This document shows positions 8,245-18,210 of a stretch of DNA of 64,000 nucleotides, in pieces. How positions within the stretch are numbered: position 1 is the first letter of the stretch; each line of letters opens with the position of its first letter. The stretch is from Pontiella desulfatans (lineage in GTDB: Bacteria; Verrucomicrobiota; Kiritimatiellia; Kiritimatiellales; Pontiellaceae): assembly GCF_900890425.1 (NCBI RefSeq), contig NZ_CAAHFG010000003.1, positions 372,001 to 436,000 on the forward strand. The letters are read 5' to 3'. The notes beneath the pieces were generated by a model. It ran no database searches. It worked only from the letters and a program-made list of their open reading frames with translations, and was not told where the DNA came from. Both the position numbers and the translations under genes were made by a program.

Positions 8245-8403
8245 ATGTTGATCCTGACAGTCGTGTTGTTGCTGGTTTCCGGGTGTACGGCTCCATACTG
8301 GACTGCGAGGGGGGAGGATGCCAAGGATGTGATGACGTTGAGCATCCCGAAGGGAATCGGGGTTGGGGCTCAGGTGGCTCCGCTGACAAGTGGCCTGGGT
8401 TGA
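8245..8403 (+). CDS. Short lipoprotein, possibly a truncated remnant
   Basis: 52 residues with a clear lipobox: MLILTVVLLLVSGC, then TAPYWTARGEDA. Upstream GTTGGAGGGGTGAG gives a possible ribosome-binding site. The segment RGEDAKDVMTLSI followed by GVGAQVAPLTSGL resembles the N-terminal part of longer outer-membrane lipoproteins of the form RGRDAxDIFT...GAxVGPLxTGL. It stops just where those proteins continue. The +1 frame after the stop runs on with GLKSRFG for a few residues, so a frameshifted remnant is possible. Confidence 0.55.
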   Translation: MLILTVVLLLVSGCTAPYWTARGEDAKDVMTLSIPKGIGVGAQVAPLTSGLG

Positions 8404-8466
8404 AATCACGGTTTGGTGAAAAGTTTGAAATGGGGCGGGCGTAACCACGGAAAGGGAGTGAAGGTT

Positions 8467-10101
8467 ATGAGGGCATTTGGTTGGAAATTGTGCATATGCA
8501 TTTTGGGAGTCGGTTTGGTGCTGACGGCTGGATGTTTGGCCGGGAATGCCGGGCCTTCATTGGAGGAGTTGCAGTCGAAGGCTGCGGATGGTGATGCCGA
8601 AGCCCAGTATGAACTGGGCAAGAAATACATCTATGGAGAGGAGGTTCCGCAGGATGATGGGCAGGCGTTCCATTGGTTTATGAAGTCTGCGGAGCAAGGG
8701 GATGCCGATGCTCAATGCGCACTTGGGGAAATGTACTGGAAAGGCAACGGGGTGCCCAAAGATGAAAAGAAAGGATTTGAGTGGATTGAAAAAGCCGCCC
8801 GTCAAGGGGACGCGAATGCGCAATATGTGTTGGGGCATTTGTTCCGGATAGGAGACGGGGTTGCACAGGACTATACGCAAACGGTGCAGTGGTGGACAAA
8901 GGCGGCGGAGCAGGATCATGCCGCGGCCCAACGCTCTCTGGGTTGGATGTACTTTGAAGATAATGGCATCCCGCAAGACTATGCGCAGGCGGTCAAATGG
9001 GGAGAAATGGCGGCGGAGCAAGGTCTTGCAGACGCGCAGTGTTTTTTAGGTTTATTATATTTCGAAGGCAAAGGTGTGCCCCGGGATTATGAACAATCGC
9101 TCAGATTGTGGACACTGGCGGCGGAACAGGAGCATACGGTTGCCCAGCGCAATCTCTTCTTGATGTACTCCGAAGGCATTGGTATCGACCGGGACACTGA
9201 ACAAGCAGTCGCATGGCTTGCAAAAGCCGCCGGGAATGGGGATGCCCTGGCTCAATACGCGTTCGGTTCAATGTGCTGCGAGGGAAAAGACGTGCCCAAA
9301 GACCCCAAGAAGGGTTTGGAGTGGATTGAGAAAGCGGCCTGTCAGGGGAATGCGGAGGCGCAATATGGGTTGGGGGATTTGTTTCGGGAAGGTAACGACT
9401 GGATTGATCGTGACTATGCGAAGGCGCAGAAGTGGTATGCCAAGGCTGCGGAACAAGGCCATTCCCTGGCTCAGTGCAACCTTGGTCTGATGTTTGTCTA
9501 TGGTAGGGGAATTCCCAAGGATATCGGGCGGGGCATGAAGTTGCTTGAAACGTCGGCGGAGCAAGGAGATGCCAACGCGCAATATTACCTGGGTGAATTA
9601 TACAGAAAAGGTAAAGACATTCCACAAGACTACAAGTTGGCGGCCGAGTGGTATGCCAAAGCTGCGGAGCAAGGGTATGCGCATGCGCCATGCAAGCTGG
9701 GCTGGATGTACCGCGAGGGCGATGGTGTCCGCCAGAACTACAAGCAGGCGGTCAAGTGGTATACCCTGGGAGCGGGACAAGGGTGCACGTCATCTTTCAG
9801 CAACCTCGGCTGGTTACACCTTACAGGCAATGGTGTTCACCAGGACTACGGGCAGGCGGCCAAATGGTATGGCAAGGCTGCAGAGCAAGGTCATGCCTAT
9901 GCCCAGAGCCAACTCGGCACAATGTTCATGGCTGGAAAAGGCGTTCCCCAGAATTCCATTGAAGCGTATGCATGGGCTCTCCTTGCGGCACCGAATGGCT
10001 ACCCGGACTTAAAAGAGGCATTGGCTGAAAAACTAACCACCGACCAGATCACTGCAGGCGAGTTGCGAGCCCGGGAGTTGGCGAAGGAGCTGAAGAAATG
10101 A
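8467..10101 (+). CDS. Sel1-repeat lipoprotein, 13 repeats
   Basis: 544 residues. The start at 8467 follows GGAAAGGGAGTGAAGG and begins a lipoprotein signal (MRAFGWKLCICILGVGLVL, then TAGC). Thirteen Sel1-like repeats of 36-37 residues follow, each reading (A)xAQxxLGxxYxxGxGVPxDxxxAxxWxxKAAEQG. The first begins AEAQYELG and the last AYAQSQLG; repeats 6, 11 and 12 are the most degenerate. A charged helix closes the protein. Sel1 solenoids serve as protein-binding scaffolds; here it would be membrane-anchored in the periplasm or at the surface. Partner unknown; the downstream gene encodes another exported protein whose C-terminus has Sel1/TPR-like helices. Confidence 0.9.
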   Translation: MRAFGWKLCICILGVGLVLTAGCLAGNAGPSLEELQSKAADGDAEAQYELGKKYIYGEEVPQDDGQAFHWFMKSAEQGDADAQCALGEMYWKGNGVPKDEKKGFEWIEKAARQGDANAQYVLGHLFRIGDGVAQDYTQTVQWWTKAAEQDHAAAQRSLGWMYFEDNGIPQDYAQAVKWGEMAAEQGLADAQCFLGLLYFEGKGVPRDYEQSLRLWTLAAEQEHTVAQRNLFLMYSEGIGIDRDTEQAVAWLAKAAGNGDALAQYAFGSMCCEGKDVPKDPKKGLEWIEKAACQGNAEAQYGLGDLFREGNDWIDRDYAKAQKWYAKAAEQGHSLAQCNLGLMFVYGRGIPKDIGRGMKLLETSAEQGDANAQYYLGELYRKGKDIPQDYKLAAEWYAKAAEQGYAHAPCKLGWMYREGDGVRQNYKQAVKWYTLGAGQGCTSSFSNLGWLHLTGNGVHQDYGQAAKWYGKAAEQGHAYAQSQLGTMFMAGKGVPQNSIEAYAWALLAAPNGYPDLKEALAEKLTTDQITAGELRARELAKELKK

Positions 10102-10217
10102 ACGGGGTGGAAAGTGGGAGCAGGCATTGATCAATACAAAAAGAATGAGCTTTGAGTTTTTGATGGCGTGAAAGGTTTTCGGTGTCGGTTCGTATAGTAT
10201 TACCAAGGAGAATGATC

Positions 10218-12191
10218 ATGAAACTTCGATTGATATTGATTGTCGCACTTTCGCTGCCGGTGCTTCTGACTGCTTCCGATCAGGAGGATGAGACATTGTT
10301 TTTCACATCACCCTCCCGGGAACGGTTCGATGAGCTTCAGCAGACTGCTTTCGAAGATGAAGCAGAAATAGTCAAAACCAGTAACTACAAAGGCCTTTTA
10401 TACGCGGTGCAACTTGCAAGGATTGCCGGGAAACATGGATGGCCCCTTCGGACGGATGGGGAACTCGGGAAAATGGCGAAGGAAATCCTGGACGGTAAAT
10501 CGGTTCTGGCCCGGTATGTCAACGACGACAAACAAGTTGACGTTCGCAAGCTGGACATTTGGTGGACTGGTTATTTTGCCACGGGGGACATGAAATATCT
10601 GGAAAACCTGCTAGGGCAAACGAAGGGCGATGGAAAGGATAACATCCCCATCGAGGATCTCCACACTCTCTATGCCACATCAAAGGACGACTACATACAG
10701 CTCTGCATTGTCGATTTGGCTAGGTGGTCGTTCTCATCGAACTGCGACCAGCACGAACCGGTCAGGGCCTATGCTGCCAAGTGTTTGGAAGTGCCGGAAT
10801 ATGCTAGCCTGAGAGAGTTCCTTGAACGATGCGCCAAGGGCAAACGGCAGGAGCCGGAAATCGATCCGACGCTGTTCCCAATCAAAACGAGCATCGGTCA
10901 CTTTACCATTTCGCTTCCGCATGGATGGAGAAGCGCAAAAACCCCAGCACAATTGGATGAAAAGTGCCGACGCATCTTGGGCGACCTGCCTTTCGGTCTT
11001 GTCAATGGACAGGAGGCCGAGATGGGCGACATCGAATTCTACTACAATCCAGATATTGCGGATATGTATGCCTATTCCCTGCTCATCCCGAAACAGTCGG
11101 ACTTTCCCAAGGCCACTCTTAAGGCCCATGGCGGCGGGGAAAACGATCGCATCATGCTGCCGAGATGGAGGGTGAAGTCCAAGGATGCCAAACAAACCAA
11201 CTACAAGGGAGGAAAGTTAGTTGTTCAGGACAGTCTTGCCCATTCAAGCAAAATCGATATTGATGGGCATGACGTTGGCTGCCGGGAAATGGTGCTGAAC
11301 AACAGAACCCGGCACGTCACGCTGTTTTATTGGTCGCCAAGCAAGCCTGGAGTGGTGAGTGTCTTGGAGTTCTTCATGATCCCTGGAAAGACCGACCGGG
11401 AATTGCTCAACAGACGGTGTTTTGCATTGAAACGCGACGATGCACCGGTCGATTTGGATTATGCCACGACGCCGGGTTGCGGTGTGGCCGAACTTCAACA
11501 TGTCTTGAAGGCCATCGAGATCAACGAGCAACCGGTTGCCCGGAAACGACAGAAGCCCTCTGTGGCCAGAAACCGCAGTGAAATTGGGAACACGGAGATG
11601 AGTGCCCAAAAAGAATCCACTGCTCCCAAAACAACTTGGCCAGACCTAAGGCAATTCTCCGACGTTAGTGCAGAGACTATCGTGGAAATGATTGAGCAAG
11701 CGGAGGACGGTGCATTGGATTGCTGTCTAACGTTGTGTCTTTATTATGGTTTTGCCGACTGCAAGGAGGCGCTTAAATGGGGATCGGTGGCGCTGAAGCA
11801 AGCCGAGGCCATTTCGGCCGGCGATGATTGGGAGTCATTTTCCAGCAAGGAGGAGTGGGACAAGAACCTTGCCTACCACAAAAAGGATATATCTAGTCTT
11901 GAAGAAATGATGGTACGCATTGACCTGAGCAAGGAAGAACTCCAGGCGGATATCGAACTCGCCCAAGCTGGGGATGAAGAGAAAATTGGGCAGCTATATT
12001 ACTATTTCCTTAATGTCCATGACTTTGACAAGGCACGGCACTGGAATGAAAAAGCGCGGGAGGCGAGGCTGGAAGCCTGTCCATTTGAGGAAGCCAAGGT
12101 AACCGTCAACAAAATCTACGACTCGTTCGAGGAATACACTGCGAGTCTGGAACAAACCTACAAACTAGGCAAAGAGCAGAGGCAAGAATAA
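10218..12191 (+). CDS. Exported protein of unknown function
   Basis: 657 residues. The ATG at 10218 lies seven bases after AAGGAG; the ATG at 10212 is too close. A signal peptide is present (MKLRLILIVALSLPVLLTA). Residues about 20-220 are helical (TPR-like: YLENLLGQTKGDGKDN, YIQLCIVDLARWSF). A central beta-rich domain starts near SIGHFTISLPHGW, and a C-terminal helical part (residues about 470-657) resembles Sel1/TPR helices (CCLTLCLYYGFADCKEALKWG, then DEEKIGQLYYYFLNVHDFDKARHWNEKA). I do not recognise a family. It lies 116 bases after the Sel1 lipoprotein gene on the same strand, so they may work together. Confidence 0.65.
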   Translation: MKLRLILIVALSLPVLLTASDQEDETLFFTSPSRERFDELQQTAFEDEAEIVKTSNYKGLLYAVQLARIAGKHGWPLRTDGELGKMAKEILDGKSVLARYVNDDKQVDVRKLDIWWTGYFATGDMKYLENLLGQTKGDGKDNIPIEDLHTLYATSKDDYIQLCIVDLARWSFSSNCDQHEPVRAYAAKCLEVPEYASLREFLERCAKGKRQEPEIDPTLFPIKTSIGHFTISLPHGWRSAKTPAQLDEKCRRILGDLPFGLVNGQEAEMGDIEFYYNPDIADMYAYSLLIPKQSDFPKATLKAHGGGENDRIMLPRWRVKSKDAKQTNYKGGKLVVQDSLAHSSKIDIDGHDVGCREMVLNNRTRHVTLFYWSPSKPGVVSVLEFFMIPGKTDRELLNRRCFALKRDDAPVDLDYATTPGCGVAELQHVLKAIEINEQPVARKRQKPSVARNRSEIGNTEMSAQKESTAPKTTWPDLRQFSDVSAETIVEMIEQAEDGALDCCLTLCLYYGFADCKEALKWGSVALKQAEAISAGDDWESFSSKEEWDKNLAYHKKDISSLEEMMVRIDLSKEELQADIELAQAGDEEKIGQLYYYFLNVHDFDKARHWNEKAREARLEACPFEEAKVTVNKIYDSFEEYTASLEQTYKLGKEQRQE

Positions 12192-12339
12192 GAAGGAAAA
12201 CCCGATGACCCTCATGCAAAAGCATCTCGAAAAAGGATCGCACTCCGTCAAAGGCATGCCGTGGTTCGGCACACGGCTGGTGGTGCTGCAATAATGAGGA
12301 AAGGATGATGAAAAGCAAACACCCTACCTGCTGTTTTCT

Positions 12340-12560
12340 GTGCTGAAAGCACTAAATAATTTAGCCCATGGCATCGCCATGGGAATATCTATTGGAATAG
12401 GATTTTGCCCTGAAGGGGCAACACAAATTCACGGACGGATTGTGTTGCCCCTTCAGGGCAAGTCTTGTGGTTTCGAGGAACCTTGGGCGTTGCCCAAGGC
12501 TAAATTGTGTAGCGCTTTCAGCGCAGAGGGTGTTGAAAAGATACCCTGCCCCTTGGGGCG
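12340..12560. repeat. Long compound palindromic element, CCTGAAGGGGCAACACA family
   Basis: Nested inverted repeats: GCCCATGGC/GCCATGGG; TTGCCCTGAAGGGGCAACAC facing GTGTTGCCCCTTCAGGGCAA; CTTGGGCGTTGCCCAAGG; GCGCTTTCAGCGC. The copy at 28087-28320 shares the CTGAAGGGxCAACACA and TTAGCCTTGGGCAACGCCCA words. It fills the gap between the exported protein gene and the START-domain gene. A 29-codon frame at 12205-12294 upstream is not supported as a gene. Confidence 0.75.
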
Positions 12561-12589
12561 GAGGGCGTGAGTCGCTGGATTCCGATTGG

Positions 12590-13249
12590 TCATGAATCGC
12601 CGGGTTCCCTTATGAAACCGAGTTTGACGTTCTTGAATCGTTTCTCCTGGGCAGTTATCCAGATGCCTTTGAGGGAGGTGTAGGGTTGCGAGACAGACAC
12701 GGCATTGACGAGCGTGGCCGGCACGCGACCGCCCGGATCGGATAGCGATTGGTATACAACTTCCACGGAGCCGTCATTCTGCGGGGTGAGGGTCCACAGG
12801 CTCTCGATGCGTTCGACCCGGATCGCTTTTGTGAGGCGGGGGATTTTGTCGGGTGCGGCGGTTTGGGTGATCGTTACGATGTAGTTGGTCGGATTTTGCA
12901 TAATCACATTGTGCAGCACGGCGTCGCGGTCTTTAACAGGCCAAGGGGCGGGATTGTACGCATAGGTGTAGGTTTCCGCCGGGCTTACCTGTTCGATCAG
13001 TTCGATGCGGTCGCAGGTCTTTACCCATTTTGCAGCGGAATCCAAATCGTTGAAAACCGCGATTAGGGTGGAGAGGCGCGCGGGAATCCGGGCAACGCCT
13101 TTGAATTGTTTGAATCCTGTGCCTTCCACTCCCCGCGTATAGACTTTTATACCGTCTTCGTCTTTCGCAAGTTTCCAGTCGCCGGCGAGTGCCGTAACGG
13201 TTGAAAGAAGTAGGATGATGATGGGCAGTTTTATCATTTGAAGGTGCAT
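12590..13249 (-). CDS. START-domain lipid-binding-like protein, exported
   Basis: 219 residues with a signal peptide (MIKLPIIILLLSTVTALAG after a short lead-in). The START/polyketide-cyclase-like fold is seen in WKLAKDEDGIKVYTR, ARIPARLSTLIAVFNDLD, WVKTCDRIELIEQ, the NPAPWPVKDRDAVLH signature and the late helix with SQPYTSLKGIW. This is the bacterial START group with PWPxxDRD, thought to bind lipids or other hydrophobic ligands in the periplasm. Start 13249 or 13237 (MIKLP) cannot be separated. sixA ends eight bases upstream on the same strand, so they form a pair. Confidence 0.85.
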   Translation of the reverse strand: MHLQMIKLPIIILLLSTVTALAGDWKLAKDEDGIKVYTRGVEGTGFKQFKGVARIPARLSTLIAVFNDLDSAAKWVKTCDRIELIEQVSPAETYTYAYNPAPWPVKDRDAVLHNVIMQNPTNYIVTITQTAAPDKIPRLTKAIRVERIESLWTLTPQNDGSVEVVYQSLSDPGGRVPATLVNAVSVSQPYTSLKGIWITAQEKRFKNVKLGFIREPGDS

Positions 13250-13257
13250 GTCGTAAT

Positions 13258-13737
13258 TTAGGATGGTTTGTTCGGATAATCCAGGTCGAGGAGTTTCGCG
13301 GGGCAGGTTCCGGCCTGGTTCCAGTGGGTGGAATCCAGATGGATCGTGGCGATGGCGCAGGTGGGCATGCCCTCGATCCGGACGCCTGTAAGTTGGCTGG
13401 CCAGCCAGGTCATCGCCGGATTGTGGCCAATCAGCATGGCCGAGTCCAGCCGGTCATCGAGGTCCTGCACGATCTCCATCAGCATTCCGGCTGAGGCTTC
13501 ATAAATGTTTTCGTTGTCGGTGGTGTCGATCCCCAGATCCAGCAACTCGAGGGTCTCGCGCGCCCGTTTGGCGGGGCTGCAGACGATGGCGCCGGGCAGG
13601 GCGTTGCGTTCCTTCAGCCGCCGGCCCATTTCGGGGGCGTCTCGCCGACCACGCTTGTTGAGCGGGCGGTCGAAGTCGGCCTTGCCGGTATTCCAGTCGG
13701 ATTTCGCGTGGCGCACTAGATAGAGGGTTTTGGGCAT
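13258..13737 (-). CDS. sixA: Phosphohistidine phosphatase SixA-like
   Basis: 159 residues, typical for SixA. Histidine-phosphatase-branch features: LYLVRHAKSDW (RHA with the catalytic His10), FDRPLNKRG, the SPAKRARET segment and the second catalytic His in LIGHNPAM. It removes phosphate from histidine phosphotransfer proteins in the cytosol; in this organism the target is unknown. It precedes the START-domain gene in the same direction. Confidence 0.9.
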   Translation of the reverse strand: MPKTLYLVRHAKSDWNTGKADFDRPLNKRGRRDAPEMGRRLKERNALPGAIVCSPAKRARETLELLDLGIDTTDNENIYEASAGMLMEIVQDLDDRLDSAMLIGHNPAMTWLASQLTGVRIEGMPTCAIATIHLDSTHWNQAGTCPAKLLDLDYPNKPS

Positions 13738-13764
13738 ACGGCTCCTTTGGGTAGAGGTCGAAGC

Positions 13765-13941
13765 ATGCGTTTTCCGGAGCCGTCAGGAAACAATTTATTG
13801 CAGTTCATTGCGCCCTTCGAGTATGTCGGCAACCTTGTTTGGGTCACCATGCCCAGTGGGCTGGTCATCAAGATCGAGTCCGATGTCAAGTTGCTCAAGG
13901 TCGGCGACCTCTTCGGAACCGACATGAAGTTGCTTGAGTAG
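13765..13941 (+). CDS. Small hypothetical protein
   Basis: 58 residues from the ATG at 13765, with GTAGAGG about eight bases upstream. The sequence has strand-like hydrophobic alternation (LLQFIAPFEYVGNLVWVTM, GLVIKIES, LLKVGDLFG) resembling a small beta domain. It is divergent from sixA and ends at the palindrome before purB. No family recognised; the frame looks protein-like rather than random. Confidence 0.5.
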   Translation: MRFPEPSGNNLLQFIAPFEYVGNLVWVTMPSGLVIKIESDVKLLKVGDLFGTDMKLLE

Positions 13942-15435
<1,494 letters not shown>

Positions 15436-15442
15436 ATGCCCC

Positions 15443-16531
15443 CTAGATCCGTTCGATGGAGAGGCCCTTGAACAGCACCCAGGTGGCCGATCCCTCGCAA
15501 AGGCCGAGCTCCTGCTCCGTACCCGGAGTGATCTCCGCGAACAGGATGCCGGCCGGGGTTTCGATATGGCAGATGGAGCGGTCGTCGGTATGGATGATTT
15601 TCAGGACACTGCCCGGCAGCTGGTTCCGTATCGAGATGGAGCCCATCCGCTGCGTCGCCAGCACAATCTGGTTGGCGGCGATGCCCAGGCTGATCTCCCG
15701 CCCGGGCTCCAGGCCGGAGTCGCGTTTCATCTCGATGGTGTAGTCCGGATTGCGCGGAACTTCGAGCAGGGTGATGCCCTTGGTCTCGTCGTGTTTCCGG
15801 ACGCGCACGCGAATCATGTTGGTCAGGTCGGCGCCCTTGAGTTCGGAGAGGGTGGCCGGATTGCGAACCAGCTGGTCGAGCGTATTGTTTCCAACCACCG
15901 AACCTTCGCGCATCAGCAACAGCTGGTCGGTCAGTTGCAGGATCTCCCCGAGATCGTGGCTGATGAGCACCGTCGGGATTTTTAGCGATTGGTGCACCTG
16001 GGCCAGGAAGGGCAGGATTTGCGACTTGAGGGAAACATCGAGCCCGCTGACCGGCTCGTCCATGAGCATGAGGCGCGGATTCGAGAGCAGGGTGCGCCCA
16101 ATGGCGATGCGCTGCTTCTCCCCGCCCGAAAGATCGTCCACGGCCCGGTGGATCAGATGGCCGATGTTCAGAAGCTCGACGATGTCGTCGAAGGAATAGG
16201 GCCGATCCAGCGTTCGCCCCTTAACGCATTCCCCCGCGCGCAGGTTTTGCTCGACCGACCAATGGGGGAAGAGGCGGGCATCCTGGAACACCAGCCCGAT
16301 ATGGCGCCTGTGCGGCGGAACGAAAACCCGGCGGCTGGCATCGAACAGCGTTTGGCCTCCGAGAATGATGTGGCCGCCATCGGGCCGCACCAAACCGGCC
16401 AGCGCCCGGAACAGGGTGCTCTTGCCGCAGCCCGACGGTCCGAAGATGCCCAGCGCCGATTCAAAGCATTTGAACTGCGCATCCAGCAGGAACCGGCCCT
16501 GCTTCAAATAGATATCGACGTCGAGTTTCAT
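15443..16531 (-). CDS. modC: Molybdate ABC transporter ATP-binding protein
   Basis: 362 residues. Walker A GPSGCGKST is at residues 31-39, the Q-loop is VFQDARLF, the signature is LSGGEKQR, Walker B is LMLMDEP and the switch His is LISHDLGE. A C-terminal molybdate-binding (Mop/TOBE) domain follows from about residue 285 (ISIRNQLPGSVLKI, PAGILFAEITPG). Length and Mop domain are typical of ModC. It couples ATP hydrolysis to molybdate import through ModB. It is the last gene of the nif-mod strand, separated from modB by a palindrome. Confidence 0.95.
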   Translation of the reverse strand: MKLDVDIYLKQGRFLLDAQFKCFESALGIFGPSGCGKSTLFRALAGLVRPDGGHIILGGQTLFDASRRVFVPPHRRHIGLVFQDARLFPHWSVEQNLRAGECVKGRTLDRPYSFDDIVELLNIGHLIHRAVDDLSGGEKQRIAIGRTLLSNPRLMLMDEPVSGLDVSLKSQILPFLAQVHQSLKIPTVLISHDLGEILQLTDQLLLMREGSVVGNNTLDQLVRNPATLSELKGADLTNMIRVRVRKHDETKGITLLEVPRNPDYTIEMKRDSGLEPGREISLGIAANQIVLATQRMGSISIRNQLPGSVLKIIHTDDRSICHIETPAGILFAEITPGTEQELGLCEGSATWVLFKGLSIERI

Positions 16532-16539
16532 GGTTAAAG

Positions 16540-16611
16540 TGATGATTGAGCCGTGAGGCGTGATTCGGTTGAAAGGGAATAATCACGTTTTCACGAATCA
16601 CGTCTCACGCC
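16540..16611. repeat. Palindromic element, GTGACGATTGAGTCGTGA family
   Basis: GTGATGATTGAGCCGTGAGG, CGTGATTCGG, then TCACGTTTTCACGAATCACG and TCTCACGCC form a long imperfect hairpin in the modB-modC spacer. The modB stop codon and its last residues (GVRRDS) are encoded by the element's right arm read on the minus strand. Confidence 0.8.
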
Positions 16612-17295
16612 TAGTTTATATTTGGCCCTTCGCGTTAAAACTTCTGAAAGCAACAAGCTGGCGAAGCACAACACCAGCGATGCCACCACGAGGCGCATCG
16701 CCACGTTTTCCTCGCCGGGAACCTGCAGGGCGGAATAGATGGCCAACGGCAACGTTTGGGTGGAGCCTTCCACGTTGCCGGCAAAGGTGATGGTGGCGCC
16801 GAACTCGCCCAGGCTGCGGGAAAAGGCCAGCAGGATGCCGCCGAGAATGCCCGGCCACGCGAGCGGGAGCGTGACCTTCATGAAGGTACGGAACGGCGAA
16901 TAGCCCAGCGTCAGCGCGGCCTCTTCGAGCCGCCGGTCAACCAGCGAAACGGCCAGCCGCACCGAGCGCACCGCCAGCGGGAGCGCCACGATGGCGGAGG
17001 CCAGCACCGCCCCCTGCCAAGTGAAGACCAGGCGGATATCAAACACCTCCGCCAGCCATTTCCCGATGGCGCCATGCCGGCCGAACACGATCAGCAGCAG
17101 GTAGCCGGTGACCACCGGCGGAATCACCAGCGGCGCGTGGATCAGGCTTTCAACCAGGATCTTGCCGCGGAACTCGCGCCGCGCCATCAGCCAGCCCAGC
17201 AGCACCGCAGGGACGGTGGTGGCCAGCGCCACGCCCATCGCGACTTTCAGCGAAAGCCAGATGGCGCTAACTTCGGTTGGGCTGAGGGCAATCAT
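16591..17295 (-). CDS. modB: Molybdate ABC transporter permease
   Basis: 234 residues, about five membrane spans (IWLSLKVAMGVALATTVPAV, PLVIPPVVTGYLLLIVFG, VFTWQGAVLASAIVALPLAV and later). The coupling helix carries the EAA-type segment EEAALTLGYSPFRTF...LPLAWPGI, followed by AFSRSLGEFGATITFAGN, which is diagnostic of ModB/CysT permeases. It forms the membrane channel of the molybdate importer. Its start overlaps the modA stop by ATGA. The last six residues come from the palindromic element. Confidence 0.95.
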   Translation of the reverse strand: MIALSPTEVSAIWLSLKVAMGVALATTVPAVLLGWLMARREFRGKILVESLIHAPLVIPPVVTGYLLLIVFGRHGAIGKWLAEVFDIRLVFTWQGAVLASAIVALPLAVRSVRLAVSLVDRRLEEAALTLGYSPFRTFMKVTLPLAWPGILGGILLAFSRSLGEFGATITFAGNVEGSTQTLPLAIYSALQVPGEENVAMRLVVASLVLCFASLLLSEVLTRRAKYKLGVRRDS

Positions 17296-18092
17296 TTTCT
17301 TTCACCACTAAGGCACGAAGTACACGAAGGCTTTGTGCCGCTTTTCTTGGTGGACTTGGAGTCTTTGTGGTTTGTTTTTTCAGGATCTGCGAAGCCGTGC
17401 TTTTTCAGGATGGCCTTGGCCTTGGCGGTTTTCAGGAAGTCCAGGAATTGAAGGGCCGCCTTGTTTCCCGAGATCGCCGCAACGGGATAGACAATGGGGC
17501 TGTGCGCTTCGGCGGGGAAGGTTCCAACCACCTCAAGGTGGCCAGCGGCCTGCGCATCGGTGGCGTATACGATACCTGCGGCAACCTCTCCGCGCTGGAC
17601 ATAGAGCAACGCCGTCCGCACCGAGGAGGTCGGCACCAGGTTGGGGCGCCATGTCTCCAGCCAGCCCAGGTGCTCAAGCGCTTCCTTCGCATACATGCCG
17701 GCGGGCACGCTCTTGAAATCGCCGACCGCAACCCGGCCGCTTATCGTGCCGTCGAACGCCAGCGATGACCCGGGCGGGGCCACCATCACCAGGCTGTTGG
17801 CCGCGAGGTCGAACCGGGTTTCCTTCCGGCAGGCGGACTGGGTTTCGAGCCAGTCCATCCATTTGGCGTTGGCCGAAACAAACAGGTCGGCCGGCGCCCC
17901 CGCATCGATCTGCCGGGCCAGCGCGCCGGACGAGGCAAAGTTGAACCGTACGGGTTCCCCCCCTTGTTCCTTATGGGAGGCCGCCAGCTCTTTCAAAACA
18001 TCCGTGGTGCTCGCCGCGGCGAACACCGTGAAGTCCGCCCGGACCTGCAGGGCGATGCATAAAGCGGACAAAATTGTCGGTAGTGTTTTCAT
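17292..18092 (-). CDS. modA: Molybdate-binding periplasmic protein, with repeat-encoded tail
   Basis: 266 residues. Signal peptide MKTLPTILSALCIALQVRA, then the type-2 periplasmic-binding fold: FTVFAAASTTDVLKELA, NFASSGALARQIDAGAPADLFVSAN (the oxyanion-binding Ser and Ala region), GIVYATDAQ and YPVAAI. It captures molybdate or tungstate for ModBC. The natural family end is near KKHGFADP. About 25 residues after it (Lys/Ser-rich, ending SCLSGERK) are encoded by a palindromic repeat copy. A sigma-54-type promoter lies about 90 bases upstream. Confidence 0.93.
   Translation of the reverse strand: MKTLPTILSALCIALQVRADFTVFAAASTTDVLKELAASHKEQGGEPVRFNFASSGALARQIDAGAPADLFVSANAKWMDWLETQSACRKETRFDLAANSLVMVAPPGSSLAFDGTISGRVAVGDFKSVPAGMYAKEALEHLGWLETWRPNLVPTSSVRTALLYVQRGEVAAGIVYATDAQAAGHLEVVGTFPAEAHSPIVYPVAAISGNKAALQFLDFLKTAKAKAILKKHGFADPEKTNHKDSKSTKKSGTKPSCTSCLSGERK
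17300..17373. repeat. Palindromic element, ACAGAGGC/CCAAAGACTCC family, inside the modA 3' end
   Basis: TTTCACCACTAAGGCACGAA at one side and GGAGTCTTTGTGGTTT at the other are family arms. The element forms the last 25 codons of modA and the region just before the modB start. Confidence 0.65.
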
Positions 18093-18182
18093 GTTTGTAC
18101 TCCTGAAATCGAGGTTTTACTCAAACATTCCTTTATTCCAGGTGTCGCCGTTCCGTAGGGAGGAATCGGTTGCACCTATCAC

Positions 18183-18198
18183 TGCATGGAGCGTGCCA
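18183..18198 (-). promoter_or_regulatory. Sigma-54 promoter for modABC
   Basis: Read on the minus strand, the site is TGGCACGCTCCATGCA: GG, exactly ten bases, GC, in the TGGCAC...TGCA consensus. It lies just past the DUF2490 stop and gives a leader of about 80 bases before the modA ATG. It allows nitrogen- or NtrC/NifA-type control of molybdate uptake separate from the upstream nif genes. Confidence 0.8.
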
Positions 18199-18210
18199 TC
18201 GCCTCTTCGG

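Noticed and set aside
12205-12294. A 29-codon frame with a plausible ribosome-binding site
   Set aside because: Too short, no hydrophobic or conserved pattern, beside a repeat element.
12340-12560. Rho-independent terminators for every intergenic hairpin
   Set aside because: Most lack a U-tract and share sequence words with distant copies, so they are better described as repeat elements.
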